From the NCBI GenBank assembly GCA_937916395.1, contig CALFTN010000068.1:20145-84144 (forward strand): a DNA stretch of 64,000 bases, given 5' to 3'. The translations under genes were made by a program, and so were the position numbers. The first letter of the stretch is position 1, and each line of letters opens with the position of its first letter. Origin of the DNA: an uncultured Clostridia bacterium (lineage in GTDB: Bacteria > Bacillota > Clostridia > Oscillospirales > Acutalibacteraceae). Below the pieces are notes generated by a model, which saw only the letters and a list, made by a program, of their open reading frames with translations, had not been told where the DNA came from and did not search any database. This document shows, piece after piece, positions 1 through 8,663 of this stretch.

Positions 1-1310
1 TTAGCCATATCTCTAAGCATTTCTTCCGTCATACCTGGGTAAACACCTACCCAGAAAGTATTATTCATAATTTTGTCTGTGTTTTCTAAATCACCAACAA
101 CACGGTAACCTTCACCCGTTTTTCTCATTTCATCAAAACAAGGGTGCTTGGTAAGATTACCTGCAAAAAGCATTCGCGTCTGAACACCTTTGCTCTCGAT
201 ATATTGAACAACCTTATTTCTGTCAATACCATTCTTGCAGGTTATAAGAAATCCAAACCAACTTGGGTCGGCATTTTCACAAGCAACTGGAAGAATTATT
301 TTTTCTTCTAGGTCTTTTAAAAGTTCTTTTAAAAGCTTAAAATTCTTTTTACGTTTCTCTACAAATTCTTCAAGTTTATCTAATTGTGCACAACCAATTG
401 ACGCTTGTAAATCTGTCGCCTTTAAGTTATAACCAAAATGAGAGTAAACGTATTTATGGTCATAGCCTAATGGAAGTTCACCATATTGCTTATCAAACCT
501 GTGACCACATAAATTGTCACATCCAGAAGTACAAACGCAATCACGCCCCCAATCTCTGAAAGAAAGGATTGCTTTTGCGAGCATTGAATTATTTGTATAA
601 ACTGCGCCACCCTCACCCATTGTCATATGGTGTGGTGGGTAAAAACTAGAAGTACCAATATCGCCCCAAGTTCCAGTAAACCTTGTTTCACCATCTATTG
701 TGTATTTAGAACCTAAAGAGTCACAGTTATCTTCAACAAGCCATAAATTGTTTTTGTCACAAAATTCTTTAACTGCCTTTATATTAAATGGATTACCTAA
801 TGTATGGGCGAGCATTACAGCCTTTGTTTTTTCTGTTAAAGCTTCTTCAAGCGCAGAAACATCAATATTATACTGTGGTATTGTTACATCAACAAAAACA
901 GGAATTGCCCCAAACTGAATAATAGGAGTAACCGTTGTAGGAAAACCTGCCGCAACAGTTATAACCTCATCACCACGTTTTATAGCTCTTTCACCTAACA
1001 AATCTGAAGTAAGTGCCATAAACGCAAGGAGATTTGCACTCGAACCGGAATTCACCAAAAAACTATATTTTACTCCTAAATACTTTGCGAATCTTTTTTC
1101 AAATTCTGCAGTATATCTACCTGATGTAAGCCAGAATTCCAAAGCACTATCCACCAGATTAACCATTTCTGCTTCATTATAAACTCTTGCAGCATAAGGA
1201 ATTCTATCGCCTTCAGAATATTCTTTTTTTATATGAAATTCTTTATAATATTCAGCAACTAAACTGAGTATTTGTTGTTTTGCTTCAGCTTCAGTCATAT
1301 TCTTAAACAT
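1..1310 (-). CDS. rfbH: CDP-4-keto-6-deoxyglucose-3-dehydratase (E1), cut by window edge
   Basis: This PLP/PMP-dependent, [2Fe-2S] dehydratase removes the C3 hydroxyl of CDP-4-keto-6-deoxyglucose on the way to 3,6-dideoxyhexoses. The frame is open from ATG at 1310 to the window edge, about 436 codons, so only the last few residues are missing (family about 440). It reads SFYPPHHMTMGEGG, with His in place of the aminotransferase PLP-lysine, the hallmark of E1 enzymes, followed by a Cys cluster (CVCTSGCDNLCGHRF) expected to hold the iron-sulfur centre. The start overlaps the end of rfbG by 8 nt, with GGA just upstream, suggesting translational coupling. The partner reductase (E3) is not in view. 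Confidence 0.93.
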   Translation of the reverse strand, partial: MFKNMTEAEAKQQILSLVAEYYKEFHIKKEYSEGDRIPYAARVYNEAEMVNLVDSALEFWLTSGRYTAEFEKRFAKYLGVKYSFLVNSGSSANLLAFMALTSDLLGERAIKRGDEVITVAAGFPTTVTPIIQFGAIPVFVDVTIPQYNIDVSALEEALTEKTKAVMLAHTLGNPFNIKAVKEFCDKNNLWLVEDNCDSLGSKYTIDGETRFTGTWGDIGTSSFYPPHHMTMGEGGAVYTNNSMLAKAILSFRDWGRDCVCTSGCDNLCGHRFDKQYGELPLGYDHKYVYSHFGYNLKATDLQASIGCAQLDKLEEFVEKRKKNFKLLKELLKDLEEKIILPVACENADPSWFGFLITCKNGIDRNKVVQYIESKGVQTRMLFAGNLTKHPCFDEMRKTGEGYRVVGDLENTDKIMNNTFWVGVYPGMTEEMLRDMA

Positions 1311-2373
1311 TTTGCTGTCCTTCCGCATATCTTTCTATTTGTTTCTTCATTACATCATTCATATTTTCATTGTTTAAATACGCCTTTGACCATTCAACCG
1401 TATAATCAATTGCTTCGTGAACATTAAGGCGTGGTTGCCAATTAAATTTACTTTTAATAAGCGAACAATCTAATTTTAAAAAATTGGCTTCGTGTGGGGC
1501 ATTCTTCTCACTCAAATTTTTCCAAGTACAACCATCACCCCAGGCATCACAAAAAGATTGAACTAAAACACCTGTTGTAACACAATCTTTATCGTCAGGT
1601 CCCACATTGTAACATCCAGCATATTTTATATCATCATACTGCTTCATAGCAATCATTAGGTATGCAAAAAGTGGTTCTAAAACGTGTTGGTAAGGTCTTA
1701 TAGAGTGTGGATTTCTTACATTTATAGGTTCATTTTTTTCTGCAGCACGTACACAATCTGGTATTATTCTGTCTACTGCAAAATCGCCACCACCAATAAC
1801 ATTACCTGCTCGTGCGGTTGAAATCGCAACTTTTCCATCCTGGAAAAAGCTATTTTTATAACTAGAAGTTACAAGTTCAGAGCAAGATTTACTGTTTGAA
1901 TATGGGTCAAATCCATTAAGCTCGTCGCTTTCTCTATAGCCGTAAACCCACTCGTTATTTTTATAAACCTTGTCCGTTGTTACATTGAGAACAGATTTTA
2001 CACTTTGAGAGTTACGAACACATTCTAAAACATTAACCGTACCCATAACATTTGTCTCGTATGTAAAAACTGGATTTTTATAACTTTCTCTGACAATAGG
2101 TTGAGCAGCTAAATGAAATACTATTTCTGGTTTAAATTCAGAAAAAACTTCATTTAAATGGTCATAATCACGAATATCACCTATTGTAGATTTAACTTCA
2201 TCAGCAACATTGGCTATTTCAAACAAACTAGGTTTTGTTGGTGGTTCAAGTGAATATCCTGCAACCTCTGCCCCTGCAAGTGTCAGGATTTTACAAAGCC
2301 AAGAGCCTTTAAAGCCAGTGTGCCCGGTAACCAAAACTCTTTTGCCGTTATAAAATGCAAAACAATTATTCAT
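1303..2373 (-). CDS. rfbG: CDP-glucose 4,6-dehydratase
   Basis: This short-chain dehydrogenase-type enzyme converts CDP-glucose to CDP-4-keto-6-deoxyglucose. From ATG at 2373 it is 356 aa: NAD-binding TGHTGFKG at residues 16-23, TTDK at 132-135 and the catalytic Y-x3-K (YSNSK) at 158-162. A longer frame back to 2421 exists, but it would lie inside rfbF and lacks family similarity in its first 16 residues; ATG 2373 puts the Rossmann fold where expected and has a GGTGTGGG-like ribosome site. It overlaps rfbF by 8 nt and rfbH by 8 nt. Confidence 0.95.
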   Translation of the reverse strand: MNNCFAFYNGKRVLVTGHTGFKGSWLCKILTLAGAEVAGYSLEPPTKPSLFEIANVADEVKSTIGDIRDYDHLNEVFSEFKPEIVFHLAAQPIVRESYKNPVFTYETNVMGTVNVLECVRNSQSVKSVLNVTTDKVYKNNEWVYGYRESDELNGFDPYSNSKSCSELVTSSYKNSFFQDGKVAISTARAGNVIGGGDFAVDRIIPDCVRAAEKNEPINVRNPHSIRPYQHVLEPLFAYLMIAMKQYDDIKYAGCYNVGPDDKDCVTTGVLVQSFCDAWGDGCTWKNLSEKNAPHEANFLKLDCSLIKSKFNWQPRLNVHEAIDYTVEWSKAYLNNENMNDVMKKQIERYAEGQQNV

Positions 2374-3151
2374 ATTCCCACACCATCCATGGAGCTTCTT
2401 TTTTACTGATAAGACCTTCAAGGTATATTTTATCTCTTAATGTATCCATACACTGCCAGAAGCCATCGTGCTTGAAAGCACCAAGATTCCCTTCTTTAGC
2501 AAGTGTTTCAAGTGGTTTTCTTTCAAAAATCAAACCTTCACTATCATCAAGATAATTGAAAATTTCAGGTTCTATTACCATAAAACCACCATTAATCCAA
2601 CCACCATCTTCTTTACCTTTTTCAGTGAATTGGTTTATTGTATCGGTATCATCAATATCAAGTACACCATATTTACCGCCTGGTTGAATCGCTGTAAGTG
2701 TAACGATTTTTCCACTTTTCTTATGAAAATCCACAAGAGCATTTATATCGACATTTGAAACGCCGTCACCATAAGTAAGCATAAATGGTTCGTCACCTAT
2801 ATACTTCTGAACACGCTTAATTCTTGCACCAGTCTGTGCATTTAAACCTGTATCTACAACAGTTACTTTCCACGGCTCTGCAACGTTATTGTGAATTATC
2901 ATTTTGTTTTCGTCAGAAAAATCAAAAGTAATGTCTGAACGATGTAAATAATAGTCAGCAAAATATTCCTTAATTACATAACCTTTGTAACCACAGCAAA
3001 TTATAAAATCATTAAACCCAAACGAAGAATAATATTTCATAATATGCCATAAAATTGGATTATCTCCAATGCCAATCATAGGCTTTGGTTTCAAGTGACT
3101 TTCTTCACTTATTCTTGTACCAAATCCACCAGCTAAAATTACAACTTTCAT
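2366..3151 (-). CDS. rfbF: Glucose-1-phosphate cytidylyltransferase
   Basis: This enzyme makes CDP-glucose from CTP and glucose-1-phosphate, the first step of the CDP-dideoxysugar branch. It is 261 aa, the usual family length, with the nucleotidyltransferase start LAGGFGTR and the KPKPMI motif at about residues 21-26. The start has GAGGTGAT upstream. It is the first gene of an overlapping rfbF-rfbG-rfbH unit with its own promoter at 3173-3201. The set suggests a 3,6-dideoxyhexose (paratose/abequose/tyvelose/ascarylose type) in a surface glycan; which sugar cannot be told here. Confidence 0.96.
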   Translation of the reverse strand: MKVVILAGGFGTRISEESHLKPKPMIGIGDNPILWHIMKYYSSFGFNDFIICCGYKGYVIKEYFADYYLHRSDITFDFSDENKMIIHNNVAEPWKVTVVDTGLNAQTGARIKRVQKYIGDEPFMLTYGDGVSNVDINALVDFHKKSGKIVTLTAIQPGGKYGVLDIDDTDTINQFTEKGKEDGGWINGGFMVIEPEIFNYLDDSEGLIFERKPLETLAKEGNLGAFKHDGFWQCMDTLRDKIYLEGLISKKEAPWMVWEYE

Positions 3152-3172
3152 AATATCACCTCTAATTAATTT

Positions 3173-3201
3173 ATTTTACCAAAACCACAATCAAAAGTCA
3201 A
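3173..3201 (-). promoter_or_regulatory. Promoter of rfbFGH
   Basis: On the minus strand TTGACT, a 17-nt spacer and TAAAAT lie about 25 nt upstream of the rfbF start. The match to the sigma-A consensus is good. Confidence 0.7.
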
Positions 3202-3384
3202 TTCATTTTAGTATAAAATAAACAAAAAATTAATAAATACCACTTCAAAAAACAATCATTTTTTATAAAACCATATAAAAATTTACAATCTTGCTTTATA
3301 CTATATATTATTCTATAAATTCCCAAAAACTAAAGCAAAAAGGGGCTGTAAAAAAGCGCAGACCGCATAAAACTATATAGAACA

Positions 3385-3421
3385 AGGGGTTCCTACAGGG
3401 CAGATAGCTGTAAGAACCCCT
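3385..3421. terminator. Hairpin with AGGGGTTC arms
   Basis: Arms AGGGGTTC / GAACCCCT with an inner CTACAG/CTGTA extension form a strong hairpin in the gap between the glycosidase operon and rfbF. Neither side has a clean T-tract. It belongs to a gap (3202-3588) that holds several nested inverted repeats and no credible gene. Confidence 0.5.
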
Positions 3422-3483
3422 ATTAATTATCAAAAAACTAAAATTGCAAAAAATTTTTCGTTTTATGCTACGAACAAATCTCA

Positions 3484-3513
3484 CCACTCGACGTACCTAT
3501 GTACGCCTTCGGG
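3484..3513 (-). repeat. Structured small repeat, copy A
   Basis: On the minus strand this 30-nt core aligns without gaps to 46463-46492 and 48484-48513. The shared plan is CCCGA, then a 6-bp inner stem with an NNAG tetraloop (GCGTAC/GTACGT here), then CGAGTGG. The outer arm CTTGCC/GGTGAG pairs only if G-U pairs are allowed, which points to the minus-strand RNA as the folded form. A hairpin with CAAAAACAAG arms (3518-3545) stands beside it. Confidence 0.65.
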
Positions 3514-3517
3514 CAAG

Positions 3518-3545
3518 CAAAAACAAGATTGAAGCCTTGTTTTTG
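3518..3545. repeat. Inverted repeat CAAAAACAAG / CTTGTTTTTG
   Basis: A perfect 10-bp stem with an 8-nt loop stands directly beside structured repeat copy A. Its role is unknown; it could be part of the same element or a weak terminator. Confidence 0.5.
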
Positions 3546-3588
3546 TTCGATTTGTCCATTCTGCATCTTTTTTCTATCCCCTGAAAAT

Positions 3589-3621
3589 GAGCTGTAAAAA
3601 ACTTAGCGTTTTTTACAGCTC
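3589..3621 (-). terminator. Terminator of the glycosidase operon
   Basis: A perfect 14-bp inverted repeat (GAGCTGTAAAAAAC / GTTTTTTACAGCTC) around a 5-nt loop lies 14 nt past the stop codon of the 3636-4250 gene. It is A/T-rich at the stem centre, typical of intrinsic terminators. Confidence 0.75.
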
Positions 3622-3635
3622 GTTTAAAATACATT

Positions 3636-4250
3636 TTACTGTGCAAATTCTTTTTTGTCGCCGATGTCTAAAACGGTGATTTTTGCATCTTTAATGCAAG
3701 AAAGACCATTGTTTGAAGAAACTATTCCAACAACATCTACCCAAGCGCCATTTTCAGGGACTTCGCCCTCAAAAATAACCTCAGTTGAAACCTTGTTTTC
3801 GCCACCCTCGACGTCAATATATTTGCGGTAAATGAGATACTGCTCTTTGTTACCCATAGGAACAATTTCAAAAACGCCCTGAATGTGAATTGTGTTACCC
3901 TCAAAGCACGCATAATCCGCTTTATCGTGCTCATCCTCATGCTGATGGTAAGAATGGAAAATTTCTATAGACCAATCAATAAAAGTTTCATCAGTAACCT
4001 CAATGTCAATCACGCTTTTGTCACTATCAGTAACTAAGGCTGCTTGTTTTGCTGCTTCTACTTCGGCTTTGAATCTTTCTGGGTAGCTCTGAGTTTTAGC
4101 CCAAGAATACACCAAAAACGACACAAGACCAATTACAAATACAAGAAGAATACAACCATTTATTATAGTAACCTTCTTTTTGAAAGCAGCATCTGCTATA
4201 TCTGATTTTTTAATTTCTTTTTGCGGCTTTTTAGCTTTGTTTTTTGCCAT
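3636..4250 (-). CDS. Single-pass membrane protein of unknown function
   Basis: This 204-aa protein has a very basic N-terminus (KNKAKKPQKEIKK), one membrane segment at about residues 29-50 (IINGCILLVFVIGLVSFLVY), then an acidic external part with a His-rich stretch (HSYHQHEDEHD) near residues 104-114. The C-terminal half has the look of a small beta-barrel (alternating IHIQGVFE, VIFEGEVPENG, WVDVVGIV), perhaps OB-fold-like; this is inference. It is the last gene of the GH109-kinase-GH4 operon, 22 nt after GH4, so a supporting role at the membrane is possible. I do not recognise the family. Confidence 0.8.
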   Translation of the reverse strand: MAKNKAKKPQKEIKKSDIADAAFKKKVTIINGCILLVFVIGLVSFLVYSWAKTQSYPERFKAEVEAAKQAALVTDSDKSVIDIEVTDETFIDWSIEIFHSYHQHEDEHDKADYACFEGNTIHIQGVFEIVPMGNKEQYLIYRKYIDVEGGENKVSTEVIFEGEVPENGAWVDVVGIVSSNNGLSCIKDAKITVLDIGDKKEFAQ

Positions 4251-4272
4251 AATAATCTCCAGTTAACAATAA

Positions 4273-5556
4273 TTAATCTTTAAAGAACTGTGGAAGATAT
4301 GCTTTGTGAGCTGCTTTCATTTCTTCATAGCAAGCTTTTGCCTGAGCAAAGTCGCCACAAAGTGGGTGAAGCATAAGTGCATTAAGAGCATCCTCGTCAG
4401 AGCCCTTCATAGCAGCATCTACAGTATATTTTTCATAAGACTTAACTGTTCTCATAAGGCTTATAATGTGACGGTTGTTGAATTCTTCAATTTCTACTGG
4501 TTTTGCACCATCTGCACCGATAACTGCTGCAATTTCAACAATATCGTCATCATCCATAAATTTAAGAGTACCATTATTTTTAATGTTAACAACGTGAACC
4601 TCTTGTTTATCATTTGCAATAGCATCAATAAGAGAAACTGCTGCAAGTGAATATTTATATCCACCACGTTCTTCAAGAAGAGCTGGTTTAATAACGAGCT
4701 CGTTATCGCTGTAAAGTTCAAGAAGCTGTTCTTCAATTTCCATACAAACCTGTGCTCTGCTCTTTGAGCCAGCTTTTAAGTGCTGTAATTTTGCCTGACG
4801 GCTGTAGTAATATTGAAGATATGATGATGGGAAGCCTTTGCAAGCATTAAGACATTCCATATCAAAGCCATCGTCGTGAATGTTTTTCATAACTGTTGGT
4901 GCAAAATCATCATCAAAAATTTTGTCGATATTTTCAACGCCATTAACCTTAACTGAAGTAATCCAGCTTAAGTGGTTAAGACCTAAATATGTAATTTTTG
5001 CATCCTCACCAACTGCAGCTTTAACGTCATCAATCATAGCAATAGGCACGTTGCAAAGACCCATTGTTTTAACGTTTGTGTGGTTAATAAGGAATTCAGA
5101 AATAATACCTGATGGGTTTGTGAAGTTGATAAGCCATGCATTTGGGCAAATAGCTTCAATTCTTTCAGCAATATGAGCCATTACAGGAATTGTTCTGAGA
5201 GCTTTGAAGAAGCCACCAATACCAGTTGTTTCCTGACCGATAAGGTCGTGCTTTAACGGAATTGACTCGTCAATATGACGGCAAGGGAGCTTACCAACAC
5301 GGATTTGTGTAACAACGAAATCTGCACCCTGTAATGCTAAATCGAGGTCATCTGTCATTACAACTTCGCAATCGATACCAGCACTCTTGAGCATACGAAC
5401 ACAAAGAGAACCAACAATTTCGCGTTTTCTTTCATCAATATCCATAAAAGCAACTCTTTTAAGCTTTAAAGAATCCTTTGCTTCTATAAATCCGTAAATG
5501 AGTTCAGGGCAATATGTACTACCTGAACCGATAACTGTAACATTAATTTCTTTCAT
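4273..5556 (-). CDS. GH4 family NAD-dependent 6-phospho-glycosidase
   Basis: Glycoside hydrolase family 4 enzymes use NAD+ and a divalent metal to cleave (usually 6-phosphorylated) glycosides by a redox elimination mechanism. This 427-aa protein has the N-terminal VIGSGSTYCPEL dinucleotide site, NPSG at 147-150, CNVP at 168-171 (the metal-ligand Cys) and GLNH at 192-195 (the metal-ligand His). It is closest in look to 6-phospho-beta-glucosidases (LicH/CelF type), but exact specificity cannot be read. It follows a kinase gene, which could provide the 6-phosphate in the absence of any PTS gene nearby. Confidence 0.9.
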   Translation of the reverse strand: MKEINVTVIGSGSTYCPELIYGFIEAKDSLKLKRVAFMDIDERKREIVGSLCVRMLKSAGIDCEVVMTDDLDLALQGADFVVTQIRVGKLPCRHIDESIPLKHDLIGQETTGIGGFFKALRTIPVMAHIAERIEAICPNAWLINFTNPSGIISEFLINHTNVKTMGLCNVPIAMIDDVKAAVGEDAKITYLGLNHLSWITSVKVNGVENIDKIFDDDFAPTVMKNIHDDGFDMECLNACKGFPSSYLQYYYSRQAKLQHLKAGSKSRAQVCMEIEEQLLELYSDNELVIKPALLEERGGYKYSLAAVSLIDAIANDKQEVHVVNIKNNGTLKFMDDDDIVEIAAVIGADGAKPVEIEEFNNRHIISLMRTVKSYEKYTVDAAMKGSDEDALNALMLHPLCGDFAQAKACYEEMKAAHKAYLPQFFKD

Positions 5557-5583
5557 TTATATCAGTCCTTTTAAAGAATTTTA

Positions 5584-6519
5584 TTAGTCTTCTAATAACC
5601 AATTAATGCAACCTGTTACAGGTGCCGCTGTGAGCTTAATGAAGTTGAACTTCTTATTTGTATTCTGGTGTAAAAGCTCGCTCATTCTGTTAATGTAGAT
5701 ATCAGATGGGAGCTTTGTGTGCATTGAACCTGAAAGAACAACGTTTATTGTTTCTTCATCGAATTGCATCTTTTTAATATGACCACCAATGAAATCTGCA
5801 CCACGCTGAGCCATTTCTTCAATAACCTCTAAAGCTGCTTCGTCGCCATTATTTGCAGCATCAAAGAAGCTGACAATAAGTGTGCGGATAAATGCTTCAC
5901 TCTTTTCTTCATCTTCAATAATCTGAATTGAGTCGAGTAAAGTAGCTCTGTCTTTAATACCAAGCTTTTCTGTAAGAGAAACTGTAATTTTACTTTCTCT
6001 TTTGCCTAAGCAAACATCATCATAAACAATTCTGAAAGCTTCGTAAGCAACCCAGTGACCGTTACCTTTATCACCTGAAAGGCGGTCAAAACCACCAATC
6101 TGGAGCATTTCGCCACGGCTATCTATTGAATTACAGCAAGTACCAGTACCACAGTTGTAGCCGATACCAGCACCAGCTTTACCACCAGCTTTAATAACAA
6201 TAAAGCCATCGTTATAAATTCTGAAATTCTTAAGACCACGTTTAGTTAATTCTTCGCACATAGCGTCATGCTGATATGGGTGGTCAATACCTGCAAGACC
6301 CATAAGCATACCAGTAATATCATCACGTGACTTGCCTGTTTTCTCAAGAAGTGCATCTACACCTGCAGTAATAATATCTGCAGCCTGTGGAAAGCTACCC
6401 TCCATATTTTCGTGGTTAGAAGCAGGGCCCTCGTGGAGCTCTAACATATTTTTGTTTTCATCAAAAAGTGCAAATGCGGTTTTTGTTCCGCCACCATCAA
6501 CACCAATATAAAATTTCAT
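5584..6519 (-). CDS. BadF/BadG-type ATPase, N-acetylhexosamine kinase-like
   Basis: This 311-aa protein belongs to the ASKHA kinase fold as found in N-acetylglucosamine kinases of the eukaryotic NagK type. The phosphate-1 loop VDGGGTKTAFALFD is at residues 7-20; NDGFIVIKAG and GTGTCCNSID form the central site, and GGFDRLSGDKGNGHWV is the substrate-side signature of amino-sugar kinases in this family. It lies between a GH109-like and a GH4 gene, with a 2-nt gap to the former, so it likely phosphorylates an amino sugar or glycoside released or imported for the GH4 enzyme. The substrate is inferred. Confidence 0.82.
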   Translation of the reverse strand: MKFYIGVDGGGTKTAFALFDENKNMLELHEGPASNHENMEGSFPQAADIITAGVDALLEKTGKSRDDITGMLMGLAGIDHPYQHDAMCEELTKRGLKNFRIYNDGFIVIKAGGKAGAGIGYNCGTGTCCNSIDSRGEMLQIGGFDRLSGDKGNGHWVAYEAFRIVYDDVCLGKRESKITVSLTEKLGIKDRATLLDSIQIIEDEEKSEAFIRTLIVSFFDAANNGDEAALEVIEEMAQRGADFIGGHIKKMQFDEETINVVLSGSMHTKLPSDIYINRMSELLHQNTNKKFNFIKLTAAPVTGCINWLLED

Positions 6520-6521
6520 AA

Positions 6522-7784
6522 TTATTTCTCCTTGTGTTCGTCGCTTACTTCACAAACCTCGTTAAGGCAATATGTACCAGTTCTGTATGGTTCTCTGTCA
6601 ATCCATCTGCCGTTTGTAAAGTCAGGGAATGCAACAGGTGCACCGCCCAATGCAACCGACTGCTCTGAAAGGCAAGTAACTGCCATCCATGCTGCAGTAT
6701 CGTAAACGTCAATAGGTGAACTGCCGTGATTTAAGCTATCAACATAAGCTGAAAGAACGAGGAAGTCCATGCCACCATGACCAGCTTTAATGCCATCATT
6801 TTCATAAGCCTGCCAGAGTGGGTGTTCATATTTTTCACGCCATGTTTTGAAGCTATCCCATTCGTGTTGCTTTTCAGACTGACCCTCAATATAAATTCTG
6901 CCGTAGCCGTCTGGTGCTTCTTCATAAATGCCCTTTGTACCCTGAACCATGTAATCTCTTGAATATGGTCTAGGTAAACAGCAGTCGTGATTTAAAGTAA
7001 TTGTTTCGCCGTTTGCACATTTGATAATTGTTGTAGTAACATCACCACAATTAAAGTCTGTGCCATAAAGGTCATAATCTTCACCTTTATTTTCTTTAAT
7101 CCACACATTAAGACCTTTTGATTTGCTTGAAACTGAAGTAAGTGTCAAGAAGCGGTTGCCACGGTTAATGCCAATAAGCTTTGCAATAGGTCCTAACTGG
7201 TGAGTAGGATAAAGCTCACCATTTCTCATCATAAAGTTAAAGAGTCTGCCGTGGATATTTTCACGACCTAATGAAATTTCATCTCTTAAATCGTGACGAT
7301 AACCACCTTCAAGGTGAATAATTTCGCCTAAAAGACCTTTTCTTACCATATTGAAAACAGCCATTTCGTTTCTGTCGTAGCAACAGTTTTCAAGAAGCAT
7401 ACAGATTTTGCCAGTATCTTCACTTGTTCTGACTAATTGCCAACATTCTTCAATAGATGCAGCACCGCCAACCTCCATTGCAACATGAAGACCAGCCCTC
7501 ATTGCATCAACCGCAATTCTTGAGTGAGTAATCCATGTTGTTGCAATAACAACAGCATCAAGCTCTTCTTTTTCGAACATCTCTTTATAATCAAGATAAG
7601 CTTTTACTGGGTATTCTTTGTTGTTTCTTTCTTCAACAATTTCAATACCTTTTTCTGCTCTTTCAACAACGAGGTCACAAACCGCCGGAACCTTTACACC
7701 CTCAACCTGAAGAAGTAAATCAAGCATACTTGAGCCTCTGCCGCTGATGCCAATAAAACCTATTCTTTGTACTTTATTTGCCAC
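6522..7784 (-). CDS. Gfo/Idh/MocA oxidoreductase, GH109-like N-acetylgalactosaminidase
   Basis: This protein has an N-terminal Rossmann domain (RIGFIGISGRGSSM) and a long C-terminal domain. The stretches LLENCCYDRNEMAVFNMV, EGGYRHDLRDE and ELYPTHQLGPIAKLIGINRG are typical of family GH109, whose members remove alpha-N-acetylgalactosamine by a transient NAD+ oxidation. The start is taken as GTG at 7784 (420 aa) because AGTAGGTGA ends 6 nt upstream; an in-frame GTG at 7793 lies inside that ribosome site. It is first in its operon, with a promoter at 7825-7853. No signal peptide is seen, so it would act on imported sugar. Confidence 0.82.
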   Translation of the reverse strand: MANKVQRIGFIGISGRGSSMLDLLLQVEGVKVPAVCDLVVERAEKGIEIVEERNNKEYPVKAYLDYKEMFEKEELDAVVIATTWITHSRIAVDAMRAGLHVAMEVGGAASIEECWQLVRTSEDTGKICMLLENCCYDRNEMAVFNMVRKGLLGEIIHLEGGYRHDLRDEISLGRENIHGRLFNFMMRNGELYPTHQLGPIAKLIGINRGNRFLTLTSVSSKSKGLNVWIKENKGEDYDLYGTDFNCGDVTTTIIKCANGETITLNHDCCLPRPYSRDYMVQGTKGIYEEAPDGYGRIYIEGQSEKQHEWDSFKTWREKYEHPLWQAYENDGIKAGHGGMDFLVLSAYVDSLNHGSSPIDVYDTAAWMAVTCLSEQSVALGGAPVAFPDFTNGRWIDREPYRTGTYCLNEVCEVSDEHKEK

Positions 7785-7824
7785 AAAAATCACCTACTAA
7801 AAATTATATATACATACATGGTTT

Positions 7825-7853
7825 ATTGTAGCATAGATTTTTATGTTTTTCAA
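7825..7853 (-). promoter_or_regulatory. Promoter of the glycosidase operon
   Basis: On the minus strand TTGAAA, a 17-nt spacer and TACAAT lie about 40 nt upstream of the GTG start at 7784. Confidence 0.7.
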
Positions 7854-7920
7854 TGATTATTTATAAAATTATTAAGCTTTTGGGTCAGGTGAATTCCTCA
7901 CTGAAATCATATCGCAAAAT

Positions 7921-7972
7921 ACAACTCAGTTAACTGACTTTTTAAAATCAATTAACTGAGTTTTTTGTTTAA
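7921..7972. repeat. 52-bp direct repeat with hairpin, left copy
   Basis: This 52-bp sequence is identical at every base to 9945-9996. It contains the hairpin CTCAGTTAA...TTAACTGAG followed by TTTTTTG, so each copy is also a likely intrinsic terminator. The two copies flank a 2-kb stretch with three orphan ORFs. Confidence 0.85.
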
Positions 7973-8035
7973 ATGCTATTAAACCTTACCTCTGAATTAA
8001 ACTTTTTAACTATTCACTATTACTTCTTACCTAAA

Positions 8036-8545
8036 TCAGCCGTCCCCTGATTGTTCTTCATCCCCAAGGAGCAATTGCATCAAAACATTTATATCTTGTG
8101 CATATTCATTTTTGTGATTTGAATAAATGAGATATTCTTTACATTTTCCTATTGTATAAATAGCATTTATTGGTTCACTCTTACTTGTAAAATTGAACTC
8201 TTTTTTACTAGCAAGCGTTTTAATTACCTGTTCACCTTCATCCCAATATCTTGTAACATTAATATCAAACCCCTCGAAAGAAATTTTTGCAATTTTTTCT
8301 CCGGTTAAAACATCACCAATATAAAAAGCCTTATCTTTTTTAAAGCGACACAAAAACCAATTTTCCACTGGTAACCAAGATATCGCTTTCAAAGTTTTTT
8401 TGTAATAAAAAGCATTTTTATTGTTCAAAATTTTTTTCTCTTTATAATCCAAAAAACACCAATTACCAAAAGCATCCGGTAAATTAAACTTTAACCTTAT
8501 AGCTGGGAAATAACGACAAGTTTTACTAAAAGATACTAGTGGCAA
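8036..8545 (-). pseudogene. Hypothetical protein, probably 5'-truncated
   Basis: The listed 169-aa frame begins at a TTG with no clear ribosome site. The same frame stays open for 40 more codons upstream to a TGA at 8666-8668, and the conceptual protein continues smoothly (SDKSFLDYEFSKDFKING), but no ATG is found; the upstream end runs into a GGGGACGGTTC repeat. The C-terminus EEQSGDG and the stop codon are encoded by another such repeat. The product looks soluble and aromatic-rich with no recognised domain. It is likely a remnant or a gene trimmed by repeat insertion. Confidence 0.5.
8040..8053 (-). repeat. GGGGACGGTTC-family repeat fragment
   Basis: The sequence CCGTCCCCTGATTG (plus strand) forms the end of the 8036-8545 frame. 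It is one of at least six related pieces between 8.0 and 9.9 kb. Confidence 0.7.
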
Positions 8546-8663
8546 ACTTAAACCATTAATCTTAAAATCTTTCGAAAATTCATAATCAAGAAACGATTTA
8601 TCTGAATTAAACTTAAATTTTGCAATAACTGATTCTTTTTTATAATATCCTTTTCGACGTGAA

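Noticed and set aside
3202..3635. Possible insertion sequence
   Set aside because: There are inverted repeats but no transposase frame or flanking target duplication that I can see.
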